From the NCBI RefSeq assembly GCF_044904675.1, contig NZ_JADIKJ010000015.1, forward strand, positions 186,001 to 250,000: a DNA stretch of 64,000 bases. The letters are read 5' to 3'. Positions 1-9,263 of the stretch are shown here, in pieces. The notes under the pieces were generated by a model that worked only from the letters and a program-made list of their open reading frames with translations, was not told the DNA's origin and did no database searches. Source of the stretch: Dyella_B jejuensis (GTDB taxonomy: Bacteria; Pseudomonadota; Gammaproteobacteria; Xanthomonadales; Rhodanobacteraceae). Every line of letters begins with the position of its first letter. Position 1 is the first letter of the stretch. A program made the position numbers and the translations under genes.

Positions 1-331
1 GCCAATCTTGCGCAGCCATCTCCTGCAAAGCACGCTTCGATACATCAAAGTGCAAAAGCACCCCTCACCTCGATCCTCTCCCCGGCGGGGAGAGGAAGAA
101 GGACAGCCCAGCCCTCTCTCCGCTGGGGAGAGAGAAAGCGCAGCACGCAATGCCTGCCCTCTCCCTCCGGGGAGAGGGTTGGGTGAGGGGCCAATCTTGC
201 GCAGCCGTCTCCTGCAAAGCGCGCTTCGATACATCAAAGTGCAAAAGCACCCCTCACCTCGATCCTCTCCCCGGCGGGGAGAGGAAGTAGAACAGCGCGC
301 AAAACCTGACCCTCTCCCCTCCGGGGAGAGG
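1..331. repeat. 98-bp direct repeat with embedded REP-like palindromes
   Basis: A block of roughly 100 bp starting at position 1 is repeated almost exactly from position 190, at an offset of 189 bp, with only a few base differences. Each copy ends in a short palindrome of the CTCTCCCC...GGGGAGAG type, and further copies of that palindrome lie at about 113-180 and 310-331. No convincing gene lies in 1-468; open frames here are read-through of the repeats. The block sits immediately upstream of tamA, so it may carry the tamA promoter region, but no clear promoter could be assigned. Confidence 0.8.
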
Positions 332-468
332 AAGAAGAGCAGCACCTTTCCGCCAAGCAGGCGAACGCAAGAACTACATCATCCATAAGAGCAGGCTTAA
401 TGCGCCGTGCACCCGCTACTCGCTAAGCTGCGACTTGCGATGCCAAGTTGAGGATGGAACCCTGACGC

Positions 469-2232
469 ATGCGCCGGAGCCGTTGCTGCCTGAGCCTGCT
501 CACCTTGCTGCTGATCCCCGCGTTGAGCCATGCGGGGGTGCAGCTGGTCGTGGACGGTGTGGACGATCCGCTCAAGGGTGCGGTCATCGCCGGCGTCAGC
601 CTCTCGCAATACGCCACGCGCACGGTCAGCGAAGCGCAAGTGCGGCGCCTGGCCGATCGCGCCGACGCCCAGGTCGGCACGGCCTTGCAGCCTTACGGCT
701 ATTACGAGGCCCATGCTTCGAACAAGGTGGAACAGGCCGGCAAGGATTGGCGCGTCACGCTGCACGTGGTGCCGGGCGCGCCGGTCATGGTCACCTCGGT
801 CGATATCAAGCTCGATGCCAACGCCGCAAAGCTGCGCCCCATCCAGGCCGCGCGCCGCGGCATCGAAAAACTCAAAGGCGAGCGCCTGCAGGATGAAGCC
901 TACGATTCGGCCCGTGACGCGCTAAGCACCGCGCTCGCCGCCAACGGCTACCTCGACGCCAAGCTCACCGTGCACCGCGTCGAAGTGAATCGCGGCGAAC
1001 ACAGCGCCGCGGTACACCTGGCCTGGAGCGCGGGACGCCGTTACCGCTATGGGCAGGTGCTCTTCCAGGGCTCCCAGTTCGAGCAGGGTTTCCTGCAGCG
1101 CTACGTACCGTTCAAGCAAGGCGATTATTTCGACCAGAACCAGATCCTGAAACTGCAGCAGGCGCTCAACGGCGCCGATTACTTCTCGGTGGTCAACGTG
1201 ATGCCGCAGATCGACACCGCCAGGCAAGGCATCGTCGATATCAAGGTCGAACTGGCGCCGGCCAAGCGCACCATCTATACCAGCGGACTGTTCATCGGCA
1301 CCGACACCGGCTTCGGCGTGCGCGGCGGCGTGGAGCAACGGTGGATCAATCGATACGGCCACAAGTGGAAGAACGACGTCGTCATCGCACAGCGCCTGAA
1401 AACCATCTCCAGCCAATACACCATTCCATTAGCCGGCGATAACGAGCGCAGCCTCAATTTCGGCGCCACTTACCGTGATGCGAACACTGTCACCTCGCAG
1501 GCGCGCACGCTGGAACTGGTCGCCAACGAAAGCGAGCTGTGGCACGACTGGGTACGCACCGTCGGCGTGCATGGGCTGACCGGCACCTTCGACGTCGGCA
1601 AGACCCCGGACGAACCGGAAAGCACCCCCGGCGTCGAGCACGGCAGCAGCACCCTGGTCTATGTGGAAGGTTCGCTGGCGCGCAAGCAGGCCGACAATCC
1701 GGACTTCGTGCACCGTGGCTGGTCGATCAGCCTGGATGCGCGCAGCACCGCTGGCGACCTGCTGTCCTCCGCGCGCTTCAGCGAAGTGACCGTGGATGCG
1801 AAATGGATTCGCGCGTTCTGGCGCAACAATCGGCTGATCCTGCGTGGCAGCATCGGCCATGTCTGGACCGACAACTTCGACGCCCTGCCGCCGCAGCTCC
1901 GTTTCTTCGCCGGCGGCGATCAGTCCGTCCGCGGCTACTCTTTTCAATCGATCGGCCCGGAGAACAGTTACGGCCGCGTAATCGGCGGCAACAGCCTGGT
2001 GATCGCCAGCGCCACGGTGGAACACTATTTCACCCCGCACTGGGGCGTTGCCACGTTTATCGACGCCGGCAATGCCTTCAACGGCACCAACGTGCAGCCG
2101 AAGCTCGGCACCGGCGTCGGAGTACGCTGGCGCTCGCCGGTCGGCCTGATCCGTGTCGACCTGGGCACGCCGGTCAACGATGCGCAGCGCCATGGTGTCG
2201 AGCTGCATCTTGTTATTGGCCCGGATCTTTAA
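469..2232 (+). CDS. tamA: TamA, outer-membrane Omp85-family subunit of the translocation and assembly module
   Basis: This 587-residue protein is the outer-membrane half of the TAM complex, which helps insert autotransporters and other beta-barrel proteins and supports lipid transport to the outer membrane. A signal peptide is seen (hydrophobic LSLLTLLLIPALSHA, residues about 8-22). Residues about 23-260 form the POTRA region and about 265-587 the 16-strand barrel. The barrel has the Omp85 VRGY motif at residues 487-490 (context GGDQSVRGYSF), and the length matches the family. The start at 469 is chosen because it is followed at once by the signal peptide. The partner gene tamB is on the same strand but about 1.9 kb downstream, beyond tandem repeats and an IS element, instead of directly adjacent as is usual. 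The assignment rests on the family features and on the presence of tamB. Confidence 0.93.
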   Translation: MRRSRCCLSLLTLLLIPALSHAGVQLVVDGVDDPLKGAVIAGVSLSQYATRTVSEAQVRRLADRADAQVGTALQPYGYYEAHASNKVEQAGKDWRVTLHVVPGAPVMVTSVDIKLDANAAKLRPIQAARRGIEKLKGERLQDEAYDSARDALSTALAANGYLDAKLTVHRVEVNRGEHSAAVHLAWSAGRRYRYGQVLFQGSQFEQGFLQRYVPFKQGDYFDQNQILKLQQALNGADYFSVVNVMPQIDTARQGIVDIKVELAPAKRTIYTSGLFIGTDTGFGVRGGVEQRWINRYGHKWKNDVVIAQRLKTISSQYTIPLAGDNERSLNFGATYRDANTVTSQARTLELVANESELWHDWVRTVGVHGLTGTFDVGKTPDEPESTPGVEHGSSTLVYVEGSLARKQADNPDFVHRGWSISLDARSTAGDLLSSARFSEVTVDAKWIRAFWRNNRLILRGSIGHVWTDNFDALPPQLRFFAGGDQSVRGYSFQSIGPENSYGRVIGGNSLVIASATVEHYFTPHWGVATFIDAGNAFNGTNVQPKLGTGVGVRWRSPVGLIRVDLGTPVNDAQRHGVELHLVIGPDL

Positions 2233-2263
2233 CGTGCGGCGTAGCTATTCCACATCGCTGCGT

Positions 2264-2722
2264 AGGCGCCCTCTCCCCGGAGGAGAGAGGGCTATACGCT
2301 TTGCCGCCTCTCCCCGCTGCGCGCAAGGGTCGCCGCATGGGCTCCCTCTCCCCTTCGGGGAGAGGGTTGGGGTGAGGGGCCGGGGCTCGCATAGAACGAC
2401 GCCTCTAGCGACCCGATCCCGCAAGGAACGCGCACAAGACAGGATGCCTCTCCGCAAGATTGGCCCCTCACCCAACCCTCTCCCCGGAGGGGAGAGGGCT
2501 ATACGCTTTGTCTCCTCTCCCCGCTTCACGCAAGGGTCGCCGCATGGGCTCCCTCTCCCCTTCGGGGAGAGGGTTGGGGTGAGGGGCCGGGGCTTGCGTA
2601 GAACGACGCTTCTTGCGATCCGATCCCGCAAGGAACGCGCACAAGACAGGATGCCTCTCCGCAAGATTGGCCCCTCACCCAACCCTCTCCCCGGAGGGGA
2701 GAGGGCTATACGCTTTGTGCGC
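2264..2722. repeat. 207-bp tandem repeats between tamA and tamB (interrupted by IS)
   Basis: The marker GCTATACGCTTTG occurs at 2291, 2498 and 2705, giving an exact 207-bp period. Each unit contains two REP-like palindromes (CCCTCTCCCC...GGGGAGAGGG) and a stretch around ACAAGACAGGATGCCTCTCC. Two units are complete. The third is cut after about 15 bp by the IS3-family element, and its continuation (CGCCTCTTCCCGCTTCACGC) appears on the far side of the element, near 3968. No gene is supported in 2233-2781 apart from the repeats. Confidence 0.9.
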
Positions 2723-2781
2723 TGGTCTAATGGTTTCGGACAGCTCGATAGGGGAAACTTCCCCCACGAGACCGGAACGAT

Positions 2782-3078
2782 ATGAAATCTCCTCGACGTC
2801 ATTTTGATACTGCTTTCAAGCTGCAAGTAGTCCAGATGATCCGCGACCAAGGCCTGAACGTTGGCCAGGTGTGTCGCGATCTGAATCTGGTCGATAGCGC
2901 TGTGCGCCGTTGGTTGGCGCAATACGAGGCCGAGCGTGCCGGTGGCCCCGGGTTGGGCAAGCCACTGACGTCCGAGCAGCAACGCATCCGCGAACTGGAA
3001 GCGGAGAACCGTCGTTTGCGTGAGGACAACACGCTGCTAAAAAAAGCATCGGCCTTCTTCGCCCGGGAACTGAAGTGA
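2782..3078 (+). CDS. IS3-family transposase OrfA
   Basis: This 98-residue DNA-binding subunit starts with a helix-turn-helix domain (residues about 8-45, FDTAFKLQVVQMI...LNLVDSAVRRWL). A leucine-zipper-like coiled coil follows (about 65-92, QRIRELEAENRRLREDNTLL) and is typical of IS3 OrfA for dimerisation. It ends in LKKASAFFARELK. A run of seven A residues at 3039-3045, read here as CTA AAA AAA GCA, is a classic slippery site. It is placed so that a -1 slip enters the open frame leading into orfB. The stop codon overlaps the orfB start. Confidence 0.95.
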   Translation: MKSPRRHFDTAFKLQVVQMIRDQGLNVGQVCRDLNLVDSAVRRWLAQYEAERAGGPGLGKPLTSEQQRIRELEAENRRLREDNTLLKKASAFFARELK

Positions 3079-3926
3079 TCCATCGGCTGATCGATCAGGG
3101 GCAGAAGGAGGCCACGGTGTCGCGCTGGTGCCGATTGCTGGAGGTCAGTCGCTCGGGGTTCTACAGCGCCCGCCGACAGCGACAGACGCCGAAAAGGGCC
3201 TGCGGGCAAAGCACGGCATTGAAGGCCGCCTACCTGGCCAGTGGTGGCAACTACGGCAGTCGGCGGCTGGCCGCCACGTTGCGTGGCCAGGGGTTCACCG
3301 TGGGGCGTTATCGCGTACGACGGCTGATGCGCCAGCATGGCCTGCGTGCGCGCTGGAAGCGCAAGTTCGTCCACACCACCCACAGCCGCCATGGCTTGCC
3401 GGTGGCCGATAACCTGTTGCAGCGACAGTTCCGGCCCGCCGCCGCCAACCAGGCGTGGGTGGCGGACATCACCTACGTGCGTACGCGCGCCGGCTGGCTT
3501 TATCTGGCTGCGGTGATGGATCTGTTCTCGCGCAAGATCGTCGGCTGGGCCATGGCGGCGCACATGCAAGCTGAGCTGGTGTGCCAGGCCTTGGGCAAGG
3601 CCATTGCCTCCCGCCGTCCCCAGTCCGGCCTGGTGGTCCATACCGATCGCGGCAGCCAGTATGCCGGCGCCGCTCACCGCGCCTTGCTCGCCCGTCACGG
3701 CCTGATCGCCAGCATGAGCCGCAAAGGCAACTGTTGGGACAACGCGGTCATGGAACGCTTCTTCCTGAACCTCAAGATGGAGCGCGTCTGGCAGCGTGAT
3801 TACGCCAACCATGCCGAGGCCATCGGCGACATCAACGATTACATCGTCAACTTCTACAACGCGACTCGACTGCACTCCACCTTGGGCTACCGCTCTCCCA
3901 ACGAAGTCGAGCGGCTCGCTGCATGA
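3075..3926 (+). CDS. IS3-family transposase OrfB (DDE integrase)
   Basis: This 283-residue catalytic subunit has an HTH_21-type N-terminal part and an rve integrase core. The DDE residues are visible: Asp in WVADITYV, Asp in VVHTDRGSQY, and Glu in NAVMERFFLNLK, with exactly 35 residues between the second Asp and the Glu. The start is GTG at 3075, overlapping the orfA stop. The frame is open upstream to the slippery site, so the main active product is probably an OrfAB fusion made by -1 frameshifting. No interrupting mutations are seen. Confidence 0.95.
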   Translation: MIHRLIDQGQKEATVSRWCRLLEVSRSGFYSARRQRQTPKRACGQSTALKAAYLASGGNYGSRRLAATLRGQGFTVGRYRVRRLMRQHGLRARWKRKFVHTTHSRHGLPVADNLLQRQFRPAAANQAWVADITYVRTRAGWLYLAAVMDLFSRKIVGWAMAAHMQAELVCQALGKAIASRRPQSGLVVHTDRGSQYAGAAHRALLARHGLIASMSRKGNCWDNAVMERFFLNLKMERVWQRDYANHAEAIGDINDYIVNFYNATRLHSTLGYRSPNEVERLAA

Positions 3927-3965
3927 CATGCCCTATCGGCGTGTCCGAAATTACTTGACCACGAC

Positions 3966-4130
3966 ATCGCCGCCTCTTCCCGCTTCACGCAAGAGTCGCC
4001 GCATGGGCTCCCTCTCCCCTTCGGGGAGAGGGCTACTTGCTTTGCTTCCTCTCCCCCGAAGGAGAGAAGGCTACGTGCTTTGCTCCTCTTCCCTTCCGGA
4101 AAGGGAGTGGCACGTTGCGTGCCTGAAATG
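3966..4130. repeat. Remnant of the interrupted tandem repeat and further REP-like palindromes
   Basis: To the right of the IS the 207-bp unit resumes (GCTTCACGCAAGAGTCGCCG, then GGCTCCCTCTCCCCTTCGG). It then diverges into three degenerate palindromes separated by copies of GCTACNTGCTTTGC at about 4029, 4069 and nearby. The block ends just before tamB. The copy differs from the left-hand units by several substitutions, so the array was already diverging before or after the insertion. Confidence 0.75.
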
Positions 4131-4146
4131 ATGGAAGCTCGATAAA

Positions 4147-7100
4147 ATGGATCCAGTGAACACCTCAACTCAGGCAACCAAGCGTCCGCGCCGTCGCTGG
4201 CTGGGCCGGCTTGGTCTTATGTTGCTGGTGATCATCGTACTGATTGCCGGCGGTCTCAGCTGGCTGCTGGCTACTGGAGCCGGCTTGCGCTTCGCCCTGG
4301 CGCAGACGGAAAACCTCACGCATGGCGCACTGCACGTACAAGATGCGCGAGGCCGCCTGATCGGCCCGCTCGATATCGGCGCACTGCGGTACCACGACGG
4401 CGAAGGCCTCGATGTGCGTATCGCCGCCGTGCATCTGGATTGGCGCGTCGGCCAGTTGCTGTACAAGCGCCTGCATCTTGTCGACCTGCGCGTCGCGCGC
4501 GTTGAGGTGGCATTGCCGGAATCGCAGGAAAGCACTTCATCGTCCAACAGTTTTTCGCTGAAGCCCCCGATCGCGCTGATGCTCGATGACGTGCATGTCG
4601 GCCCCGTGGCGATCAGCCAGGACGGCAAGCCGCTGTTCGCTTCCGATCAACTCGATCTTGCCGGCAGTTGGACCAATCGTGGCTTTGATATCGCAAAACT
4701 GGCGTTGCGTTCGCCAGAGGGCCATATCGATCTCAATGGCCGGCTCGGCTTTGGCCGCAATTACCGCGGCCAGGGTCACGCACAGGCGCAATGGAAATTC
4801 GGCGATACCGACTACGTTGGCACCATCGATGCCCAAGGCGACGGCCGCAACGCACAACTGAAGCTCGCGCTTTCACAGCCCATGCTCGCGCAACTCCAGC
4901 TCGACCTGGACCAACGCAAGGACAACGCCTGGACCGCGCAACTCGACGTACCCGCCTTCGATCCCGCGCCGTTGCTCGGCGACAGTTCGCTCAAACAGCT
5001 CGGCGCGCACCTGCACGGCAGCGGCGACCAGTATCACGGCACGGTCAATGGCCAGCTGCAACTCAACAGCTATCAGTTATCGCTGCAACCCTTGCAGGCA
5101 AGCCTCGACAAGGATTTCAAAACGCTCACCCTGCAACAGCTCCAGCTCGCTTCGCCACAGGTCAAAGGCCAGCTCAACGCGGCCGGCAGCGTGCAACTGG
5201 ATGCCCATCCGCTCAGCGCCGACCTGACTCTCGATTGGAGCAATCTCCAATTGCCGCCGTCCCTGGTCGGCCAGGTACTCGACAGCCAGGGGCGCCTGAT
5301 CGCCAAAGGCAGCGCGGAGCATTATCACGCCGAAGGCGATATCAGCATCGGGCCGCCGGGCAAGCTGGCGAAACTCGCGCTCAACCTGGATGGCACGCCG
5401 CAACAGATTCAGCTGCATACGCTTAGCTTGTTGCAGCCGCAGGGACGCTTCACGGCCAGCGGCGCGTTGACCTTGCAGCCCGACCTCGCATGGCAATTAC
5501 AAACGAATGCAGACAAGTTCAATCCGGGCCTGTTGTTCGCCGGCTGGGACGGTACGCTCGACGCCGATTTCGCCACGCAAGGCAAGCTCACCAGGAACGC
5601 GCCGGATGTGACGCTCGATTTGCGCAAGCTTGCCGGGCAACTGCGCCAGCGTCCGCTGCACGGCAACGGGCATCTGCACCTGGCTCCGAATGAGGTACTC
5701 GACGGTTCGCTCGACGTAGCCTCCGGCAACAGCACCGTGACCTTGCTCGCGCGAGCCGGTGACAGCAACGACGCCAACGTCACGCTGGCCATCGCCTCGC
5801 TGGGCGACTGGCTGCCGCAATCCAGCGGACAACTCCATGGCGCATTCCGCGTGCGCGGCAAGCTGCCGAAGCTGGCGGTCAACGGCGAGTTGCAAGGCCT
5901 GGCGTGGGTGTACCAGCAACAAACCATCCAGCAGCTGAGTTTGCAGGCCGATATTCCCGACATCAGCCATCCGGGCGGCAAGCTCGCGCTGGATGCATCC
6001 GGCGCCAAGCTGGGTGGATTGGCATTTCGCGCCATACGCCTCAACGCCCAAGGCACGTCCGCGCAACATCAACTGACCCTGGACGCGCAAGGCGAACAGC
6101 TCTCCACCGACCTTCGTCTCAACGGCGCGATGAAGGGCAACAACTGGAGCGGCACACTGTCCGCGCTCACCCTGGATGTGCACGGCTTGCCGCGCTGGCG
6201 CCTGCAACAGGCGACCCGCCTGGGCTGGAACGATGGCAAGGCAAGTATCGGCGAGCTATGCCTGACCGCCGGCGATCCCCTCCTCTGCGTCAGCGGCGAT
6301 CACGATCAGGCCGGCAATCTCGATGTCAATTATCGGCTGCATGCAGTGCCGCTCACATTGGTCATGGATGCCGCCGGTGATGCCGACATGCCGGTGAGCG
6401 CCGAGGGTCTGCTCGAAGGCAGCGGCAAGCTGCATCGCAATGCCGCCGGCGTATTGACCGGCACTGCGACGATCACCTCGCCGGAAGGACGCTTTACCTA
6501 CAACGAACACCCCGAGCAGCCGGCCCTTACCTACCGCGGGCTCGCCGTCGACGCCACGCTCGCGCCGGGCAACCAGCAAGTCACGCTGCGCGCGGACATC
6601 GACGGGCATGGCCAATTGCAAGGCCATGCCAGCATCACCGGAGCGCAGCAAATACTGGCCGGCCAGCTTGGCCTGCACCTGGACAACCTCGGCATCATCA
6701 ACCTCTTCACCGACGCGCTGGCAAACGTAAAAGGCCGTCTGGACGGCCAATTCATGCTGGGTGGCACGCTCAACGAACCGACAGTGAGCGGCCAGGCCGA
6801 GGTCGCCGGCTTCGCCGCCGAAGTGCCGGATGCCGGGCTCAAGCTCAGCGAAGGCAAGCTTTCCATCAGCGCGGCGAACACGCACACGCTGCGGATCGAT
6901 GGCAGCGTGCAATCCGGCAAGGGCACGCTGACCATCCAGGGCACCGGCGCCCTGGATGCGCAAACCCCCAGCAGCATCGCGATCAAAGGCAGCCAGTTCA
7001 CCGCGGTCGATGTGCCCGCGGCGAAAGTCATCATTTCGCCCGATGTGCTGGTGCGCCACGACGCGCAGGGCCTTGACGCGACCGGCACGGTGCGGCTCGA

Positions 7101-7938
7101 CAGCGCGGACGTCAACCTCGATAAATTGCCGGGCGGCGGCGGCGCCAAGGCATCGCCCGATATCGTCATCGTCGACCAAGCGCAGCCGCCGCCCAACAGC
7201 GGGCCGACGCCGATCGTCGCCTCGATCAAGGTCGACCTCGGCCAGCGCACCCATTTGACCGGCATGGGGCTCGACGGACACCTCACCGGCGTGCTCACGG
7301 TCGACGAACGCCCGGGTCGCAACACCACCGGGCAAGGCCAGGTCACGGTCAACGGCACTTACAAAGCCTATGGCCAGAACCTGGATATCCAGCAGGGCCA
7401 GCTGCTGTTCGCCAGCACGCCGATCGACAATCCCGGCTTGAATATTCGCGCCGTGCGCAGCCTCACGCCCACCGCCACCATCGATGAAGGCCAGCAGGTC
7501 GGCCTGCAGATCACCGGCACCGCGCAACGGCCGATCCTCACCGTATTCTCCAACCCGGCGATGGACCAGTCCGACGCCTTGTCGTATCTCGTCACCGGCA
7601 AGCCGCTGTCGCAGGTCAAGGGCGGTGAAGGCAGCACGGTCAACGCCGCGGCGCAGGCACTCGGCTCGGCCGCCGGCAACCTGCTGGCGAAAAGCGTCGG
7701 CAGCAAGATCGGCCTCGACGATATCGGCGTGTCGAGCAACGATGCGCTCAACGGCAGCTCCGCCTTCACCGTGGGCAAATACCTTTCGCCGCGGCTGTAT
7801 CTCAGCTATGGCGTGGGCCTGTTCGAGCCAGGACAAGTCATCACCCTGCGCTACCGCCTCAGCCGGCGCTGGAATTTCGAAGCGCAGAACGCTACCGACT
7901 TCAACCGCGCCAGCATCAATTACCGGATCGAACGGTAA
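4147..7938 (+). CDS. tamB: TamB, inner-membrane-anchored subunit of the translocation and assembly module
   Basis: TamB is an AsmA-like bridge protein that spans the periplasm and contacts TamA. The 1263-residue protein has one N-terminal membrane segment (residues about 20-43, LGLMLLVIIVLIAGGLSWLL). A very long beta-rich body with repeated LxLxG patterns follows, and a C-terminal TamB (DUF490) domain occupies about the last 330 residues, including the final stretch with VGKYLSPRLYLSYGVGLFEPG and a terminal aromatic-basic tail. The length is normal for the family. The start at 4147 precedes a short basic stretch and the membrane helix. Upstream are repeats and the IS element, so TamB may now depend on a promoter within the repeats or IS. 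A bidirectional terminator follows at 8122. Confidence 0.93.
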   Translation: MDPVNTSTQATKRPRRRWLGRLGLMLLVIIVLIAGGLSWLLATGAGLRFALAQTENLTHGALHVQDARGRLIGPLDIGALRYHDGEGLDVRIAAVHLDWRVGQLLYKRLHLVDLRVARVEVALPESQESTSSSNSFSLKPPIALMLDDVHVGPVAISQDGKPLFASDQLDLAGSWTNRGFDIAKLALRSPEGHIDLNGRLGFGRNYRGQGHAQAQWKFGDTDYVGTIDAQGDGRNAQLKLALSQPMLAQLQLDLDQRKDNAWTAQLDVPAFDPAPLLGDSSLKQLGAHLHGSGDQYHGTVNGQLQLNSYQLSLQPLQASLDKDFKTLTLQQLQLASPQVKGQLNAAGSVQLDAHPLSADLTLDWSNLQLPPSLVGQVLDSQGRLIAKGSAEHYHAEGDISIGPPGKLAKLALNLDGTPQQIQLHTLSLLQPQGRFTASGALTLQPDLAWQLQTNADKFNPGLLFAGWDGTLDADFATQGKLTRNAPDVTLDLRKLAGQLRQRPLHGNGHLHLAPNEVLDGSLDVASGNSTVTLLARAGDSNDANVTLAIASLGDWLPQSSGQLHGAFRVRGKLPKLAVNGELQGLAWVYQQQTIQQLSLQADIPDISHPGGKLALDASGAKLGGLAFRAIRLNAQGTSAQHQLTLDAQGEQLSTDLRLNGAMKGNNWSGTLSALTLDVHGLPRWRLQQATRLGWNDGKASIGELCLTAGDPLLCVSGDHDQAGNLDVNYRLHAVPLTLVMDAAGDADMPVSAEGLLEGSGKLHRNAAGVLTGTATITSPEGRFTYNEHPEQPALTYRGLAVDATLAPGNQQVTLRADIDGHGQLQGHASITGAQQILAGQLGLHLDNLGIINLFTDALANVKGRLDGQFMLGGTLNEPTVSGQAEVAGFAAEVPDAGLKLSEGKLSISAANTHTLRIDGSVQSGKGTLTIQGTGALDAQTPSSIAIKGSQFTAVDVPAAKVIISPDVLVRHDAQGLDATGTVRLDSADVNLDKLPGGGGAKASPDIVIVDQAQPPPNSGPTPIVASIKVDLGQRTHLTGMGLDGHLTGVLTVDERPGRNTTGQGQVTVNGTYKAYGQNLDIQQGQLLFASTPIDNPGLNIRAVRSLTPTATIDEGQQVGLQITGTAQRPILTVFSNPAMDQSDALSYLVTGKPLSQVKGGEGSTVNAAAQALGSAAGNLLAKSVGSKIGLDDIGVSSNDALNGSSAFTVGKYLSPRLYLSYGVGLFEPGQVITLRYRLSRRWNFEAQNATDFNRASINYRIER

Positions 7939-8121
7939 AGGCCAAGGCAAGTGTGCGGCCCGCATTCCTTGCTGCTGGCAACAAGGCTGGCAACACGCCG
8001 CATCACGATGGCATGCATACCCCCGTTGCAGCGCAGGCATGCCAGCTCGCACGATTGGCCTGCATGACCGTGGAACAGCGATGGGCTGGCCGCTCCAGCC
8101 AACCGCGTGGATACCAAAACT

Positions 8122-8152
8122 AAAAAAGCCCGGGTTATTCCCGGGCTTTTTT
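8122..8152. terminator. Bidirectional rho-independent terminator between tamB and the fimbrial cluster
   Basis: A perfect 7-bp GC stem, GCCCGGG (8128-8134) and CCCGGGC (8140-8146), with a 5-base loop. It is flanked by six A on the left and six T on the right. It can end transcription from tamB on the plus strand and from the adhesin gene on the minus strand. Confidence 0.9.
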
Positions 8153-8172
8153 AATCACACGTGGCGAATATT

Positions 8173-9177
8173 TTACTGATAGCTCATGGTAAAGGTCGCC
8201 ACACTGTTCGCCGCGCCGGAGGTAATGGTAGGCGCCGTTTGTACGTAGCGCGCCGTCAGGGGAATGACGAATTGCCCGTTACCGGTGGTGCCGGCGTTCC
8301 ATTGGTTGGTATTGCCGGCCGCGCTCGAATCCGGACCAAACTTGAGGACAGTGCCGTTGTGCAATACCTGGATACCGACGCCCGTCGCGCCGCCAGGCGT
8401 AAGCGGCAGCGTGTCGGAAACATTCGCCGGATTGGCCTGATCTGTCAGCGTGGCAAAGACATTGGTGGTCAGTCCTGCCTGGCCGCCGGTGCACGTCAAC
8501 GTAATATTGAAGTTCTGGGAGGTGGTCGATGGCTGTCCCACGCCGCCAAACTGGCTTGCAGGCACGGTACCGATATTGACGGCCGCCGGCGATGCCGCGC
8601 TGCAGGTGGGAGTGGAAGGGGCTACATCGATATTACCGTTAAGGACAAAGGACGCGAGCTTATCCCCGCTTGGCGACATATATATCGCTGCAACCTCACC
8701 GCTAAGGGTTCCGCCGGTGCTGATAGGGCCAGTTTTAACGAGATATATCCCAACTGACCAAACGTTACCCGGCGCATCCCAAATAACAGAATACCCAGGC
8801 TGGGTGCCGGGAACGGGATAAGGTACGTAACCATACACTAAGCTATTTAATTGGAGATAAACTTTCAGCCCGACACCGGGAATGCTAGTGGGAAAAGTGT
8901 TGTCAGCTCCAGGCGTGACTCCCGTTGGGCCAGTATAGTTGAAGCCAGTACTAATAGTGGGATTACAGCTGGAACTGCCAGTTGTGCGCACAGAAGATAT
9001 GTATTGCGAATACAAGACAGTGCCATCCGGAACGTTGGGATCAAACTGCGCTGGAGGAAGATTTTTTAGCGTAAGCATGGCAACCTCTCCTCCGTTGGAC
9101 CATTGACAGGTTGCCCATGAACATAATGGTGTCAGCGCGAGAGCAAGTGCACACATTAAGCGAAAAATGTTTTTCAT
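8173..9177 (-). CDS. Chaperone-usher fimbrial tip adhesin (two-domain, FimH-like)
   Basis: The protein has 334 residues and a signal peptide (MKNIFRLMCALALALTPLCSWA). Residues about 24-190 form an N-terminal domain of unique sequence, presumably the receptor-binding lectin domain. Residues about 195-334 form a pilin domain with paired Cys (near PTCSAASP and LTCTGG) and the typical C-terminal beta-strand ending in VATFTMSYQ, which is used for donor-strand exchange. The length and layout fit a FimH-type tip adhesin. It is the last gene of the fimbrial cluster, 86 bp after the usher, and a GAGG ribosome site lies 5 bases before its ATG. The receptor cannot be predicted. The N-terminal half has noticeably lower GC than its neighbours, as is common for adhesins under diversifying selection. 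Confidence 0.8.
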   Translation of the reverse strand: MKNIFRLMCALALALTPLCSWATCQWSNGGEVAMLTLKNLPPAQFDPNVPDGTVLYSQYISSVRTTGSSSCNPTISTGFNYTGPTGVTPGADNTFPTSIPGVGLKVYLQLNSLVYGYVPYPVPGTQPGYSVIWDAPGNVWSVGIYLVKTGPISTGGTLSGEVAAIYMSPSGDKLASFVLNGNIDVAPSTPTCSAASPAAVNIGTVPASQFGGVGQPSTTSQNFNITLTCTGGQAGLTTNVFATLTDQANPANVSDTLPLTPGGATGVGIQVLHNGTVLKFGPDSSAAGNTNQWNAGTTGNGQFVIPLTARYVQTAPTITSGAANSVATFTMSYQ

Positions 9178-9263
9178 AAAAACCTCGAAAGGATTATCGT
9201 TCGTAGCACCGAGTTCTGGATTGAATGCAAACCACGAAGCAATGCAATTGGTTGGGGGTAGCG

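Larger units (their letters stand above)
2723..3961 (+). mobile_element. IS3-family insertion sequence, complete
   Basis: The element is about 1239 bp with two transposase frames. Its terminal inverted repeats are 32 bp, at 2723-2754 and 3930-3961, and 24 of the 32 positions match. Both start TGGTC and share the inner blocks TTTCGGACA and GATAGGG. The ends have the usual TG...CA form. No clear target duplication can be read: the flanks are CGC on the left and CGA on the right, and the right side has a few extra bases before the interrupted repeat resumes. Both frames and both ends are intact, so the element looks recent and possibly active. Confidence 0.9.

Noticed and set aside
2717..3966. 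Clear 3-bp target duplication for the IS3 element
   Set aside because: The flanks read CGC and CGA, and extra bases follow the right end, so no duplication can be asserted.
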